DNA of 64,000 nt from Gordonia sediminis (lineage in GTDB: Bacteria; Actinomycetota; Actinomycetes; Mycobacteriales; Mycobacteriaceae), in contig RZUM01000002.1 in NCBI GenBank assembly GCA_004193205.1, forward strand, positions 496,001-560,000, given 5' to 3'. Within the stretch, counting starts at the first letter, position 1. Each line of letters begins with the position of its first letter. Shown one piece after another: positions 16,609 through 24,982 of the stretch. Below the pieces are notes generated by a model, which saw only the letters and a program-made list of their open reading frames with translations, did no database searches and was not told the origin of the DNA. The translations under genes were made by a program, and so were the position numbers.

Positions 16609-17418
16609 TCAGTTGCCCTGGAAGACCGGCGTGCGCTTCTCCTTGAAGGCGGCCAGGGCTTCGGGCATGTCGGAACTGCGGGTCAGCAGCGCCTGCCCGC
16701 GGTTCTCGAGTTCGAGGGCGGCCGCGTACGATCCGACCTCGAGGTTGGCCTGCAGGGCTCGCTTGGACAATTGCACGCCACCAGGCGAATTCGACACGAT
16801 CTGCTCGGCAAGACCCAACGCGTCCGCGACCGCATCATCGTCGGCCACCCAGTTGACGAGGCCCAGGTCGGCGGCCTCAGCGGCGCCCACAATACGGCCG
16901 GTGAAGCAGATCTCACTGGTCTTCGCCGGCCCGATGAGCCGAGTGAGTAGCCACGACGTCCCCAGGTCGCCAGCGGACAGACCGATCCGGACGAACGCGG
17001 CATTGAACTTGGCTGCCGCACTGCCGATTCGGATATCCGCGGCGAGCGCGAGCGAGAATCCCCCGCCGGCAGCGGCGCCGTTCACGGCCGCGACGACCGG
17101 GACCCGCACCGATCGGATTGCCGAGAGGGCACGGGCGGCGCGTTCCTGCTGGTCGAGCATGCCCAGCGCCCCGAGATTGGGGAGGTCGTCGGCGTCGGCG
17201 AGGTCGTAGCCCGAGCAGAAAGCCCTGCCAGCACCGGTGAGGATGACGACGCGGAGGTCGTCCTCGGTGTCCAGACCCCAGGCGAGTTGTTCGAGCTCGA
17301 CGAACATGATGTTGGTCATCGCGTTGTAGCGATCGGGCCGGTTCAGCGTGACGACGACGATACCCGGCTTGACCTCCTCGGCGAGGAGCGTCTCAAATCG
17401 TTGATCGAGCGTCTTCAT
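16609..17418 (-). CDS. Crotonase-family protein, paralogue of its downstream neighbour
   Basis: 269 residues. It shares long C-terminal blocks with the 15.8-kb crotonase and has the same substitutions at the hydratase glutamates (AAGGGFSLALAAD, KFNAAFVRIGLSAGDLGTSW). The oxyanion segment TGAGRAFCSGYD is intact, so CoA thioester binding is expected. The pair looks like a tandem duplication, 36 bp apart on the same strand. Asp in SAGDLGTSW occupies the position of the acidic residue in the paralogue. Reaction unknown; it probably acts on a CoA intermediate of the local pathway. Confidence 0.75.
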   Translation of the reverse strand: MKTLDQRFETLLAEEVKPGIVVVTLNRPDRYNAMTNIMFVELEQLAWGLDTEDDLRVVILTGAGRAFCSGYDLADADDLPNLGALGMLDQQERAARALSAIRSVRVPVVAAVNGAAAGGGFSLALAADIRIGSAAAKFNAAFVRIGLSAGDLGTSWLLTRLIGPAKTSEICFTGRIVGAAEAADLGLVNWVADDDAVADALGLAEQIVSNSPGGVQLSKRALQANLEVGSYAAALELENRGQALLTRSSDMPEALAAFKEKRTPVFQGN

Positions 17419-17448
17419 CAGTACTCCTTATGCACCAAGAGGAACGGG

Positions 17449-18231
17449 TCAGCGGAACTGCGGCTTACGCTTGTCGACGAACGCGCGGATGCCTTCGGCG
17501 GCTTCGCCGTCCTCGAAGAGCGATTGGATCTGCTCGACCTCGAATCGAGCTCCCTGGTCGAGGGGAAGATCAAATGCTGCGTCGACGGTCCGGACAACCG
17601 ACAGCTGCGCCGGCAGCGACGGGCCGACGAGTTGATCCGCGAACTCGAGCGCTGCGGTTACCACGTCGCCGTCGGCCAAACGGTCCACCAGACCGATTCG
17701 GTAGGCCTCGTCGGCGGGAACCTGGCGTGCGGTCAACATGATGTCGAGTGCGCGGCCACGGCCGACGAGACGTGGCAGTCGCTGGGTTCCACCCGCGCCG
17801 GGGATGAGTCCGAGTTTGACCTCGGGCAGACCGAATCGTCCGTTGGGTCCGGCGACGCGCAGGGTGGCTGCCATCGCAAGTTCGAGGCCACCGCCGAGTG
17901 CGACGCCGTCGACTGCGGCGATGGAGATCCAGGGTGATGCGGCGAGTCGGTCGTTGACCTCGCGCATCTTGTCGCCGTAGGCGGTGAAGCTCGCGGCATC
18001 GATCGATGACAGGTGTTTGATGTCGGCGCCGGCCGCGAAGAATCCCGGAATGGCCGAGGTGATGACCATGACCTTGACATCTCCGGCCTTCTCGGCGGCA
18101 TCCATGGCGAGATGCAGACCGTCGAGAAGTGGGATACCGAGCGCGTTGGCCGGCGGGCGCTGCAGGGTGACCGCGGTGATGCCCGGGGAGACGGTCTTCC
18201 AGGTGACCACGTCCTGCGCCTGTTCTGTCAT
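17449..18231 (-). CDS. Enoyl-CoA hydratase (canonical), BadK candidate
   Basis: A 260-residue crotonase with both catalytic glutamates present: [11 protein letters not shown] and [20 protein letters not shown]. It should hydrate a 2-enoyl-CoA. Among the crotonases in this window it alone has both glutamates, so it is the best candidate for hydrating cyclohex-1-ene-carboxyl-CoA to the 2-hydroxy compound used by BadH (inference). Start ATG 18231 is preferred over 18237 or 18264 because AGGA lies 6 bases upstream. It is divergent from the GntR regulator gene; the 21-bp operator C lies in its promoter region. Confidence 0.82.
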   Translation of the reverse strand: MTEQAQDVVTWKTVSPGITAVTLQRPPANALGIPLLDGLHLAMDAAEKAGDVKVMVITSAIPGFFAAGADIKHLSSIDAASFTAYGDKMREVNDRLAASPWISIAAVDGVALGGGLELAMAATLRVAGPNGRFGLPEVKLGLIPGAGGTQRLPRLVGRGRALDIMLTARQVPADEAYRIGLVDRLADGDVVTAALEFADQLVGPSLPAQLSVVRTVDAAFDLPLDQGARFEVEQIQSLFEDGEAAEGIRAFVDKRKPQFR

Positions 18232-18323
18232 CTGCATCCTCACGTTTCGCCTGTTCGTCGGCACTGCAGCGCGCCCGAACCCGTGCTTCGAAGTTATCGA
18301 TACCGGGACTTCAAGTCAACCAT

Positions 18324-18344
18324 TATTTTGGTAAGACCAAAATA
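18324..18344. promoter_or_regulatory. FadR-type operator, site C (perfect 9-bp arms)
   Basis: A perfect 21-bp palindrome with 9-bp arms TATTTTGGT and ACCAAAATA around AAG. It lies between the divergent canonical hydratase and GntR genes and is the most symmetrical member of the window-wide TGGT-N3-ACCA set. Confidence 0.75.
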
Positions 18345-18403
18345 CCGAAGAGTGACGCGCCTGACCGGAAGGCTCGCCCGCAGCGCGTTGGTGCTGGTAA
18401 ATT

Positions 18404-18414
18404 AGGTACGACCA
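18404..18414. promoter_or_regulatory. FadR-type operator, site D (GntR autoregulation)
   Basis: AGGTACGACCA with TTA...TAA flanks, 22 bp before the start of the GntR gene. The position over the likely promoter or leader suggests autoregulation. Same class as sites A-C and E-J. Confidence 0.65.
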
Positions 18415-18436
18415 TAAGCACAGAAAGCAGGTACGC

Positions 18437-19201
18437 ATGCCCGAGTCGAGCGCGGTTGCACGACACCCGGTCCAGCTGCAGCCCATGCAGGTGCCAAAGG
18501 CGTCCGATGTGCTCGCCAATGACCTTCGTGAACGAATCCTCCGCGGCGAATTCCCCTCCGGTACCGCGCTGCCCCCGGAACGTGAACTGGTGACCCAGAC
18601 CCGCATGAGCCGCACCACGGTGCGTGAAGCGCTGCGCATCCTCGAGGTCCAGGGGCTGGTGACGATCAAGACTGGGCGTTCCGGTGGAGCGTTTGTCCAG
18701 CAACCGGGTGGTGACTCGGTGGCGACGTCGGTGAACCTGCTCATCCGCGGTCAGCAGTTGCGATTGACCGATCTCTTGGAGACTCGCGAGGCCATCGAGC
18801 CGGCCTGCGCGGCACTGGCGGCAAAATACCGGAACGACGACGACATCGAAGCGCTCGAAGCGGCGAACAAGACGATCGGCGATCTGGAGATCCCCCTCGA
18901 GCGCTTCCTGCAGGCCAACGTCGACTGGCACATCGGCGTCGCAGTCGCCAGCCACAACGAATTGCTGACCGGATTCATGTCCGCGCTGTCCACGGCCATC
19001 TACAGCTCGACGGAGAACAAGGCGTTCGTCGACGACGAGGTCCGTAGGACCACCTACCGGGCGCACAAGACGATCACCGACGCGATCAAGGCCGGTGACT
19101 CATCCGCCGCAACCCGGCGGATGTCCAAGCACGTGCACGGATACGCGGAAGCCGTTGTGCAGGTGGAGGAGCGCACGGAGATCGATCTGCGCGAGGCGTG
19201 A
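18437..19201 (+). CDS. FadR-subfamily GntR transcriptional regulator
   Basis: A 254-residue regulator with an N-terminal winged helix at residues 23-90 (SGTALPPERELV, RTTVREALRILEVQGLV, GAFV) and a C-terminal all-helical FCD ligand domain (LLETREAIEPACAALA, HKTITDAIKAGD, HVHGYAEA). FCD regulators of this type bind acyl-CoA or small acids and release DNA. Two palindromes of the matching operator class lie in its own promoter region, and eight more stand before catabolic and lipid genes in the window. It is therefore the prime candidate for local control. A hairpin follows the gene. Ligand is inferred to be a pathway CoA ester. Confidence 0.88.
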   Translation: MPESSAVARHPVQLQPMQVPKASDVLANDLRERILRGEFPSGTALPPERELVTQTRMSRTTVREALRILEVQGLVTIKTGRSGGAFVQQPGGDSVATSVNLLIRGQQLRLTDLLETREAIEPACAALAAKYRNDDDIEALEAANKTIGDLEIPLERFLQANVDWHIGVAVASHNELLTGFMSALSTAIYSSTENKAFVDDEVRRTTYRAHKTITDAIKAGDSSAATRRMSKHVHGYAEAVVQVEERTEIDLREA

Positions 19202-19227
19202 GTTCCCAGCCGTTTCCGAACGGAGTT

Positions 19228-19259
19228 GTCTCGTCCGCGACATGTGCCGCGGACGAGAC
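19228..19259. terminator. Hairpin terminator after the GntR gene
   Basis: A 12-bp perfect stem (19228-19239 with 19248-19259) with an 8-nt loop lies between the convergent GntR and small-protein genes. No T-run. Confidence 0.65.
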
Positions 19260-19273
19260 TTCCCTATGTGCGG

Positions 19274-19798
19274 TCAGGCCACACCGAGGTAGTCGTCGAT
19301 GTCGCCGATCTCGCCGCGACTCGATTCGAACCCCAAAGGCGCGTACCACACCCGTTGGAACCGGAGCAGATGTCGGGAGGCCTCCACGACCCAACGTGCC
19401 AGTGCGCGACGTTCGTCCGCCGGTCCCGAGTGCTCTCGTAGTGCTGCCGTGATCGCCGTGCTCAGACGGGCCGTCTGATCCATGATTCGCTCCGTGCCGG
19501 CTTCCGGAGCCGTGAGAACGTCTCGGGCGTCGCGAGAGCAGGCCTCGAGGTCCGCCCATGCCGGCGCGGACCACCCTTCGACCATCGAGAGCGCTCCCTC
19601 TGCCACACGCGTGAACTCCGTCAACTCAAGGCGAGAGCGCTCATGGATGCGGTAGATCCGATGTTCCAGGAACTCCAGATATTCGGTCACCAGGGGAAGC
19701 TGCTCGGAGGCCAGCGGGTCGGTTCGGTCCAGAGAAGGCGCGACCGTATCGGTCAGTGCTTTCTGCAGGGCTCCGAGCACATTGTGGGAGTGGTCCAT
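19274..19798 (-). CDS. Small helical protein translationally coupled to a kinase
   Basis: A 174-residue, mostly helical, soluble protein of unknown family, starting MDHSHNVLGALQKAL and ending DDYLGVA. Its ATG overlaps the stop of the upstream APH-type kinase by one base (TGATG), so the two are made together. A similar arrangement is known for LvaA/LvaB, where a small partner is needed by a hydroxyacyl-CoA kinase; this analogy rests on context only, and I see no sequence evidence of homology. The frame is open further upstream inside the kinase gene, but the coupled ATG is the natural start. Confidence 0.65.
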   Translation of the reverse strand: MDHSHNVLGALQKALTDTVAPSLDRTDPLASEQLPLVTEYLEFLEHRIYRIHERSRLELTEFTRVAEGALSMVEGWSAPAWADLEACSRDARDVLTAPEAGTERIMDQTARLSTAITAALREHSGPADERRALARWVVEASRHLLRFQRVWYAPLGFESSRGEIGDIDDYLGVA

Positions 19799-21030
19799 CA
19801 CAACACCTCGCTCAGCATGAGATTCAGTTCGTCGGCCGCGACCGCCGCCATGCCACGTACGCGGCACAGAACCACGTCCTGGTGCGATTTGCCCAGTTTG
19901 GCAACGCGATACGCCGATGCCATCGTCGAGATCACGATCTGATAGGCGTTCAGGATGCGGTAGAACATGAGCCTGTCGGGGTCTACTCGCAACTGGGCCG
20001 TCTGTTCGTACCGATCGATGAACTCGGTACTCGGGATCAGCCCGCACACGAGGTAACGCCCGTCCCCGTCGTGGTGACCGAAGGTTGATTGCATCGTCCA
20101 GGCGAGGTCTCGATGACGATCGCCAAGATGTCCTCGCTCCCAGTCGAGCCACGCAGTGATGTCAGCAGTTTCTTCGTCGTAGAGGAAGTTCCCGCTGCGG
20201 TAGTCCCCGTGGACCACACCCACATGGTCGAGGGTGGGCAGGTTGGCGCGCATCCATTGCTCGGCCACTTCCATGAGCGGTAGTTCCCACGGGCTGTCCT
20301 CGGCCCACGTTCGCCGTGCCTGGTTCACAAGCCATAACGCGGCATCGTCATGGCCGATCCGAGGGGCTTGCAAGCTCGTGAAAGTTGCTTGGCCCACGTC
20401 GAAGTTGTGCAGGGTCGCGAGGTGGGTCAGGAACTGTTCGGCGAGTTTGTCTCTCGTGCGCGGCGCGAAATGCGTTCCGAGTCCGGATATTCTGCCCGTC
20501 TCGGTGTTGGACGGCTTGGTGACCCCGGGCACGTACGAGCAGATCAAGGCGGGTTCGGGGAAGTGCTCTCCGTTCGCGTCGATGAAGTACGGAGTCGGTA
20601 CCGGGACTGCATTCTGGACGGCGGTCACGAGTTCGAATTCCCGAAGCCTGCTCGTCGCATTCGAGCCCTCGGCCGGATCCATCCGAACAACGACACGTTC
20701 CTGTGTGCGGGAACCGTGTTGGTCGTCGCGGTGCAGAGTGAATCCCATCTGGATCTTCGACACACCCCCGGTGAACCAATGTGCATCTGTCACGCGGAAG
20801 GGTTCATCAAGTTGCGACGCCAGGAACTGTTCGGCGCATGCCACGAACTCGTCAAGGGTGATGCGGCGGTAGGGGCCTGACGCGCGGCGACGCAACTTGC
20901 GCGTCAGGGTGCGGTCGACCTCCGTTTCGGTCGGATAGGACCGACGTAGGCGCTCGATGTCCTCGTCACTCGGAGCGTCGGCCCAGTCACGCTGGGGCGC
21001 AGGGCCGGTCGTGATCATTGAGGTTGTCAT
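19798..21030 (-). CDS. APH-type phosphotransferase, hydroxyacyl-CoA kinase candidate
   Basis: A 410-residue kinase with the catalytic loop HGDYRSGNF and metal-binding LDWERGHLGD; the nucleotide-binding lobe includes GGVSKIQMGF. It is longer than ordinary APH enzymes, with an N-terminal helical extension of about 80 residues. It sits in an operon (MFS, DUF7064-like, kinase, small protein) joined by 4-nt, 4-nt and 1-nt overlaps. Family members in catabolic operons phosphorylate hydroxyacyl-CoAs. No resistance-gene context is present. Substrate unknown. Confidence 0.75.
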   Translation of the reverse strand: MTTSMITTGPAPQRDWADAPSDEDIERLRRSYPTETEVDRTLTRKLRRRASGPYRRITLDEFVACAEQFLASQLDEPFRVTDAHWFTGGVSKIQMGFTLHRDDQHGSRTQERVVVRMDPAEGSNATSRLREFELVTAVQNAVPVPTPYFIDANGEHFPEPALICSYVPGVTKPSNTETGRISGLGTHFAPRTRDKLAEQFLTHLATLHNFDVGQATFTSLQAPRIGHDDAALWLVNQARRTWAEDSPWELPLMEVAEQWMRANLPTLDHVGVVHGDYRSGNFLYDEETADITAWLDWERGHLGDRHRDLAWTMQSTFGHHDGDGRYLVCGLIPSTEFIDRYEQTAQLRVDPDRLMFYRILNAYQIVISTMASAYRVAKLGKSHQDVVLCRVRGMAAVAADELNLMLSEVL

Positions 21031-22028
21031 TGCGTGCGCCCTGCCTTCTCCCGACCGTGGCGTGATAGCCGCTCGGCCAGATAGTCCAACCCGAAGATGT
21101 CGCCCATCTCGCCGTATCCCACCGAATCGCCTTGCTGGTAGCGAAAGAGCGACTGGTAACAGACATGCGAGGGGTTGAATGTGTACCAGGGGTGGCCGGC
21201 GATAGCAGTGCCGAAGAACTCGTATGTCCGCCCGCGTACGTCGGTCGCGGTGAGTCGATTGGAGAAGGCGAGCATGTCAACGCGTTCGGCCTCAACCGTG
21301 CCGTCGACCAGTCCGTACACCTGGCCATTCTCGACGACGTAACCGAATCGGATCTTGTCGTAGCGCACCTGTCCGTCGGTCACTGTCATTGGCACCGCCA
21401 TATGCATGGCGAAGTCGTCACCGAAGTTCACCGAAACCCAGGACACCGACCGGGTCCCGATCTCGGTTCGCGGGCCCCAACTGTGGTCCATTCCCTCATA
21501 GGAGTCGACTCGATATCGCTTTCCCCGTAGCTCGAGCTCGCCGCGTATGCGTCCTTTCACCTCGAAGTGCCCGTTCTCCCATTCGTCACCCTTGCGGATG
21601 TCGGCAACCTTTCGGTCGGCTTCAAGCAACGGGTTCATGGCGGGGTCATGCGGGTCAAACGGATCGTGGAGGCCCTCGAATGTGAGGTCAAAGCTCGCTG
21701 CGCCCAACGCGTTCTTGTATTTCATCTGATAGTTGCGAGGGCCGTCCGACGATACGGTCAACCCATTCTCAAGTGAGTAGTTGCTGAACGACTCAGGGCA
21801 GGGAAGGTGCATCTGCGGGTCTGTGAAGTCCACTTCGTACGGTTGCCGACAGAATCCTTGAGCCAGGATGATCGACGACAGTGTGACGCCGAGATTCGGT
21901 CGCGCGAGTATGTAGGCGTTGCCGAATATCTGTTCCTCCGGAATCGAGATGATGAGGACGGTGGTTTCGGTCCACGTCCGATCAGCAGGGTCCCGAGGGT
22001 GAAATTCGGTGTCGGTGTACTCGATCAT
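21027..22028 (-). CDS. DUF7064-like protein
   Basis: A 333-residue soluble protein with a central GMDHSWGPRTEIG motif and WVSVNFGDDFAMHM, features of the DUF7064 group of uncharacterised, CrtC/AttH-like beta-barrel proteins. No signal peptide. It overlaps both neighbours by 4 nt (ATGA), so it belongs firmly to the kinase/transporter operon. A probable relative at 13.6-14.7 kb also accompanies an APH-type kinase. A role as hydratase or isomerase on a terpenoid-like substrate is conceivable from the fold relationship but unsupported by catalytic residues I can name. Confidence 0.65.
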   Translation of the reverse strand: MIEYTDTEFHPRDPADRTWTETTVLIISIPEEQIFGNAYILARPNLGVTLSSIILAQGFCRQPYEVDFTDPQMHLPCPESFSNYSLENGLTVSSDGPRNYQMKYKNALGAASFDLTFEGLHDPFDPHDPAMNPLLEADRKVADIRKGDEWENGHFEVKGRIRGELELRGKRYRVDSYEGMDHSWGPRTEIGTRSVSWVSVNFGDDFAMHMAVPMTVTDGQVRYDKIRFGYVVENGQVYGLVDGTVEAERVDMLAFSNRLTATDVRGRTYEFFGTAIAGHPWYTFNPSHVCYQSLFRYQQGDSVGYGEMGDIFGLDYLAERLSRHGREKAGRTQ

Positions 22029-23425
22029 TCGGATGCCTTTTCTTTGGCGCCGGAAATCTCCGGCGTGGTGTCGTGGTCTGGGTTCGAGATTCCGCGGTGG
22101 ACCATGATCATCGCGACGGCGCCCACCAGTAGCGACATGGCTCCCACAGTGAAGGAGATGCTATTGCCGCTCTCCCCCGGAAGGGATTGTCTGATGACAC
22201 CGAACATGTATGGCGAGACGAAGCCTCCGATGTTCCCGATGCTGCTGATCAAAGCTATTCCCGCCGCGGCAGCTGCGCCGTAGACGAACCTCGGTGCCAC
22301 GGTCCAGAAAGTGGGAATGGTGGCCATCGCCCCGACCGTTCCCAGGCTGATGCCGCACGCGGCGATCAGCGGAGCAGAGGAAATCGTGACCGCCGCGAGG
22401 AGGAATCCGCTCGCACCCACCAGGGTCGGTACAACGAAGTGCCACATGCGCTCCTGCCGACGGTCCGAGCTCCGCGCGATGAACACCATCGCGAACCCGG
22501 TGAGTACGTAGGGTATGGCGACAAGAAATCCGATCGATGTGGTGCTGGTCGAGCCATTTGTCATCTCTCTGACAATCGATGGCAAGAAAAAGCCGACCAG
22601 ATAGATCGGCACGACCATCGAGAAGTAGACCAAGGACAGGGCGAGAACACGAGGATTCCTGAGACCGCTTGTCCACCTGGCTGATTTGTCCTCAGCACCA
22701 GTCGACTGATGGTGTTCAGCCGCGATCGTCGTAGTGATCCAGAGCTTTTCAGCAGTGCTCAGCCAGGGCGCATCCCCTGGTTCGTCTGGCAGCATCGTGA
22801 AGATCGCCACTGCGAGCAGGAGACAAGGAAGACCCTCGACGATGAACATGAACTGCCAACCGGCGAGCCCCCAGGGCGCAAACGACATCAGCATGCCGGT
22901 AATGGGTGCCCCGAGAGCGGAGGCCACCGGAATAGCCAGGAAGAACAGACCCAAGAGGCGCGCCCTGTTGGCGGACGGAACCCATCTGGTCAGCAAAAGG
23001 ACGACGCCCGGCAGCAGGCCGGCCTCGGCTGCGCCGAGTAAGAAGCGCATCGCATAAAACATCCAGATATTGCTGACGAACGCTGTCAACGCGGTGATGA
23101 GCCCCCATGTGACCATGATCCGCGTGATCCAGATTCGCGCACCGATCCGGTGCAAGACGATATTGCTGGGCACCTCGAAAAGGACATAGGCGACAAAGAA
23201 TATTCCGGCCCCGAGCCCGAATGCCGTTTCCGACAGATACAGATCATCCTGCATCATCAATTTGGCGACGCCGATGTTGGTTCGGTCGATATAGCTCAGA
23301 ACCGCAGCCAGGAAGAGAAGAGGAATGACTCTTACCGTAAATTTTCGTATCGCTCCTGATTCGACTGCGACGTGAGTCGGTCTTGCCTCAACAGGAACGT
23401 TTCTTTCAGTCGTTCTTGGGTTCAT
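22025..23425 (-). CDS. MFS transporter, anion:cation symporter (ACS) type
   Basis: A 12-helix carrier of 466 residues. After the first helix comes SYIDRTNIGVAKL, the hallmark of the ACS family (organic-acid transporters such as phthalate or tartrate permeases), and FEVPSNIVLHRIGAR follows helix 2. The frame extends to 23539, but ATG 23425 (MNPRTTERN) gives the usual short hydrophilic N-terminus. It is the first gene of the kinase operon and probably brings in the organic acid that the operon uses (inference). Confidence 0.8.
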   Translation of the reverse strand: MNPRTTERNVPVEARPTHVAVESGAIRKFTVRVIPLLFLAAVLSYIDRTNIGVAKLMMQDDLYLSETAFGLGAGIFFVAYVLFEVPSNIVLHRIGARIWITRIMVTWGLITALTAFVSNIWMFYAMRFLLGAAEAGLLPGVVLLLTRWVPSANRARLLGLFFLAIPVASALGAPITGMLMSFAPWGLAGWQFMFIVEGLPCLLLAVAIFTMLPDEPGDAPWLSTAEKLWITTTIAAEHHQSTGAEDKSARWTSGLRNPRVLALSLVYFSMVVPIYLVGFFLPSIVREMTNGSTSTTSIGFLVAIPYVLTGFAMVFIARSSDRRQERMWHFVVPTLVGASGFLLAAVTISSAPLIAACGISLGTVGAMATIPTFWTVAPRFVYGAAAAAGIALISSIGNIGGFVSPYMFGVIRQSLPGESGNSISFTVGAMSLLVGAVAMIMVHRGISNPDHDTTPEISGAKEKASE

Positions 23426-23782
23426 GTTGTGAATTCCAATACTTGATGGTCGGACTTTGATGGCGGTACCGCTTCGCCGCAGCTGCGTGAAATGAAATAT
23501 ACGAACCGCTGTTGACACGGGGCAACGAGTCGAACGCATTCAAGGCGCCGACTCGCGTAGGTCGTGGTGTGCGAAGCCACAGCTACAAGACTGCTGGCCA
23601 CCAGGTGCAGCCCGAGTCGGGCTCGCCGCCCAGCCGGAGGCCATCCTGAACCTGCGTGTGATCTATACAACTCGCAGGTCACAGTGTGACGTCCAACCCG
23701 ACTCTGCTTGAAATGGTCAGACAGTAGATTTTGACCTGACCACACTCTGTTCGCGCGGCAGACGACGCGATAAGGTCACTTC
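23426..23782. promoter_or_regulatory. Divergent intergenic region with palindromes
   Basis: A 357-bp gap between the MFS carrier and the transposase-like gene. It contains a perfect palindrome GTCACAGTGTGAC (23678-23690) and an inverted repeat TGGTCAG (23714-23720) with CTGACCA (23736-23742). The first half, TGGTCAGACAG, is a degenerate relative of the GntR-type sites. Either could control the MFS/kinase operon, perhaps by the PucR/CdaR regulator nearby. Nothing else recognisable. Confidence 0.4.
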
Positions 23783-24982
23783 GTGATCTTCGACCAGGAG
23801 CATGCCGAAGACGGCGTGCGAGCGGAGGCAATGGGGCAGGCAGGCGACCTCGCCGCGTTCGAGGCGTTTTGTGGTCGGTTTGGCGCGCGGTTCTCGCGCG
23901 TCGAGCCGAGGCGACGAATGAGGTCCTACCTACGGACACTCCTGGCGAACCCGGGCCCCACGAACTCACGGACGATCACCGAGTCGGCCGGTGAGCGGGG
24001 TTCCAAGGGAGTCCAGCGCCTGTTGAACGCAGCAACCTGGGACGAGGACGGTGTGCGCGACGATGTCCGAGACATCGTTGTTAGAGCGCTCGGTGATCCG
24101 TGGCAGGGCAGGCTGGCGCTCTCCGCCGAACGGTTTCATAGGCGCGGTAGCAGCTCGGCTGGGGCTGTTCCGACAAACCGATCACGCTCGCAGAGCGTGC
24201 AAATCGGGTTGTTCTTGGGCTATGCCTCGACGCGGGGGATCGGCCTGGTTGACCGGGAACTGCTGACGTCGGACGCGGGCGAGGTGAATGCACACGATAC
24301 GGCCGAGTTCGGGCATTGCCGCTACGAACATCTGGCATGGCAGATGATCGATCGAGCTATTCGCGCCGAAGTGCCGTTTGCCTGGGTGTCGGCGGGTCGG
24401 TGCTTCGGCGAGACAGGTGAGCTCAGTGCCCGACTGGACACCGCGAACATCGCATACACGATCGAGGTGTCCCCCACCTACGTTGTGACCACTGCCAACC
24501 TCGATGTGAGTACGGCACGATCGGCGGTCGATCAGCTACCGCCATCGGTGTGGCATCGGATCAGTCACCCCGATGAATCGGGCGAGTACCGGGTGAGAGA
24601 TTGGGCTGCAACCGATCTGCGTCGCACAGGTGGAGTGCTGTCGAGTTGGTTGCTTGCCGGGCGCTCGATCTCGGACCCATCTGACCTCGAGTACTACCTG
24701 TGTGGCGGTCCGGCAAGCAGCATCTTGTCGGATCTGGCGCGGGTTGCCGCCGGCACTCGGGCCGTCGACGCGTGTCTGGCGGTCGCCCGCGGAGAACTGG
24801 GTCTCGGGGACTATCAGGTGCGCGCTCGTCGGGCCTGGTATCGGCATATGACGCTGGTGATTGCTGCTGTCGCCTACTGGTTGATCATCGACATGGCTGC
24901 CCGCGGTCTTTCGACGTCGCACGATTCGTTGGCAGTGCGCCCGGCACGGTCACGCCCAGATGCGGGAGCCCCATGGTGGTGA
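23783..24982 (+). CDS. IS701-family transposase homologue with eroded catalytic residues
   Basis: A 399-residue intact frame with the IS701 family layout: RFSRVEPRRRMRSYLR near the N-terminus, QIGLFLGYASTRGIGLVDREL in the middle, RSISDPSDLEYYLCGGP and YQVRARRAWYRHMTL near the C-terminus. The first catalytic Asp block, normally VDETGFLKKG, reads LSAERFHRRG, and the second, normally AWVTADxxYG, reads AWVSAGRCFG. The C-terminal acidic block is also altered. It is therefore unlikely to transpose, yet no stop or frameshift breaks it. No terminal inverted repeats or target duplication were seen. Its stop abuts the stop of the convergent regulator gene. Confidence 0.7.
   Translation: MIFDQEHAEDGVRAEAMGQAGDLAAFEAFCGRFGARFSRVEPRRRMRSYLRTLLANPGPTNSRTITESAGERGSKGVQRLLNAATWDEDGVRDDVRDIVVRALGDPWQGRLALSAERFHRRGSSSAGAVPTNRSRSQSVQIGLFLGYASTRGIGLVDRELLTSDAGEVNAHDTAEFGHCRYEHLAWQMIDRAIRAEVPFAWVSAGRCFGETGELSARLDTANIAYTIEVSPTYVVTTANLDVSTARSAVDQLPPSVWHRISHPDESGEYRVRDWAATDLRRTGGVLSSWLLAGRSISDPSDLEYYLCGGPASSILSDLARVAAGTRAVDACLAVARGELGLGDYQVRARRAWYRHMTLVIAAVAYWLIIDMAARGLSTSHDSLAVRPARSRPDAGAPWW

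Noticed and set aside
14711-21030. Aminoglycoside resistance genes
   Set aside because: Both kinases are embedded in acyl-CoA or transporter operons and resemble the ACAD10/hydroxyacyl-CoA kinase branch.
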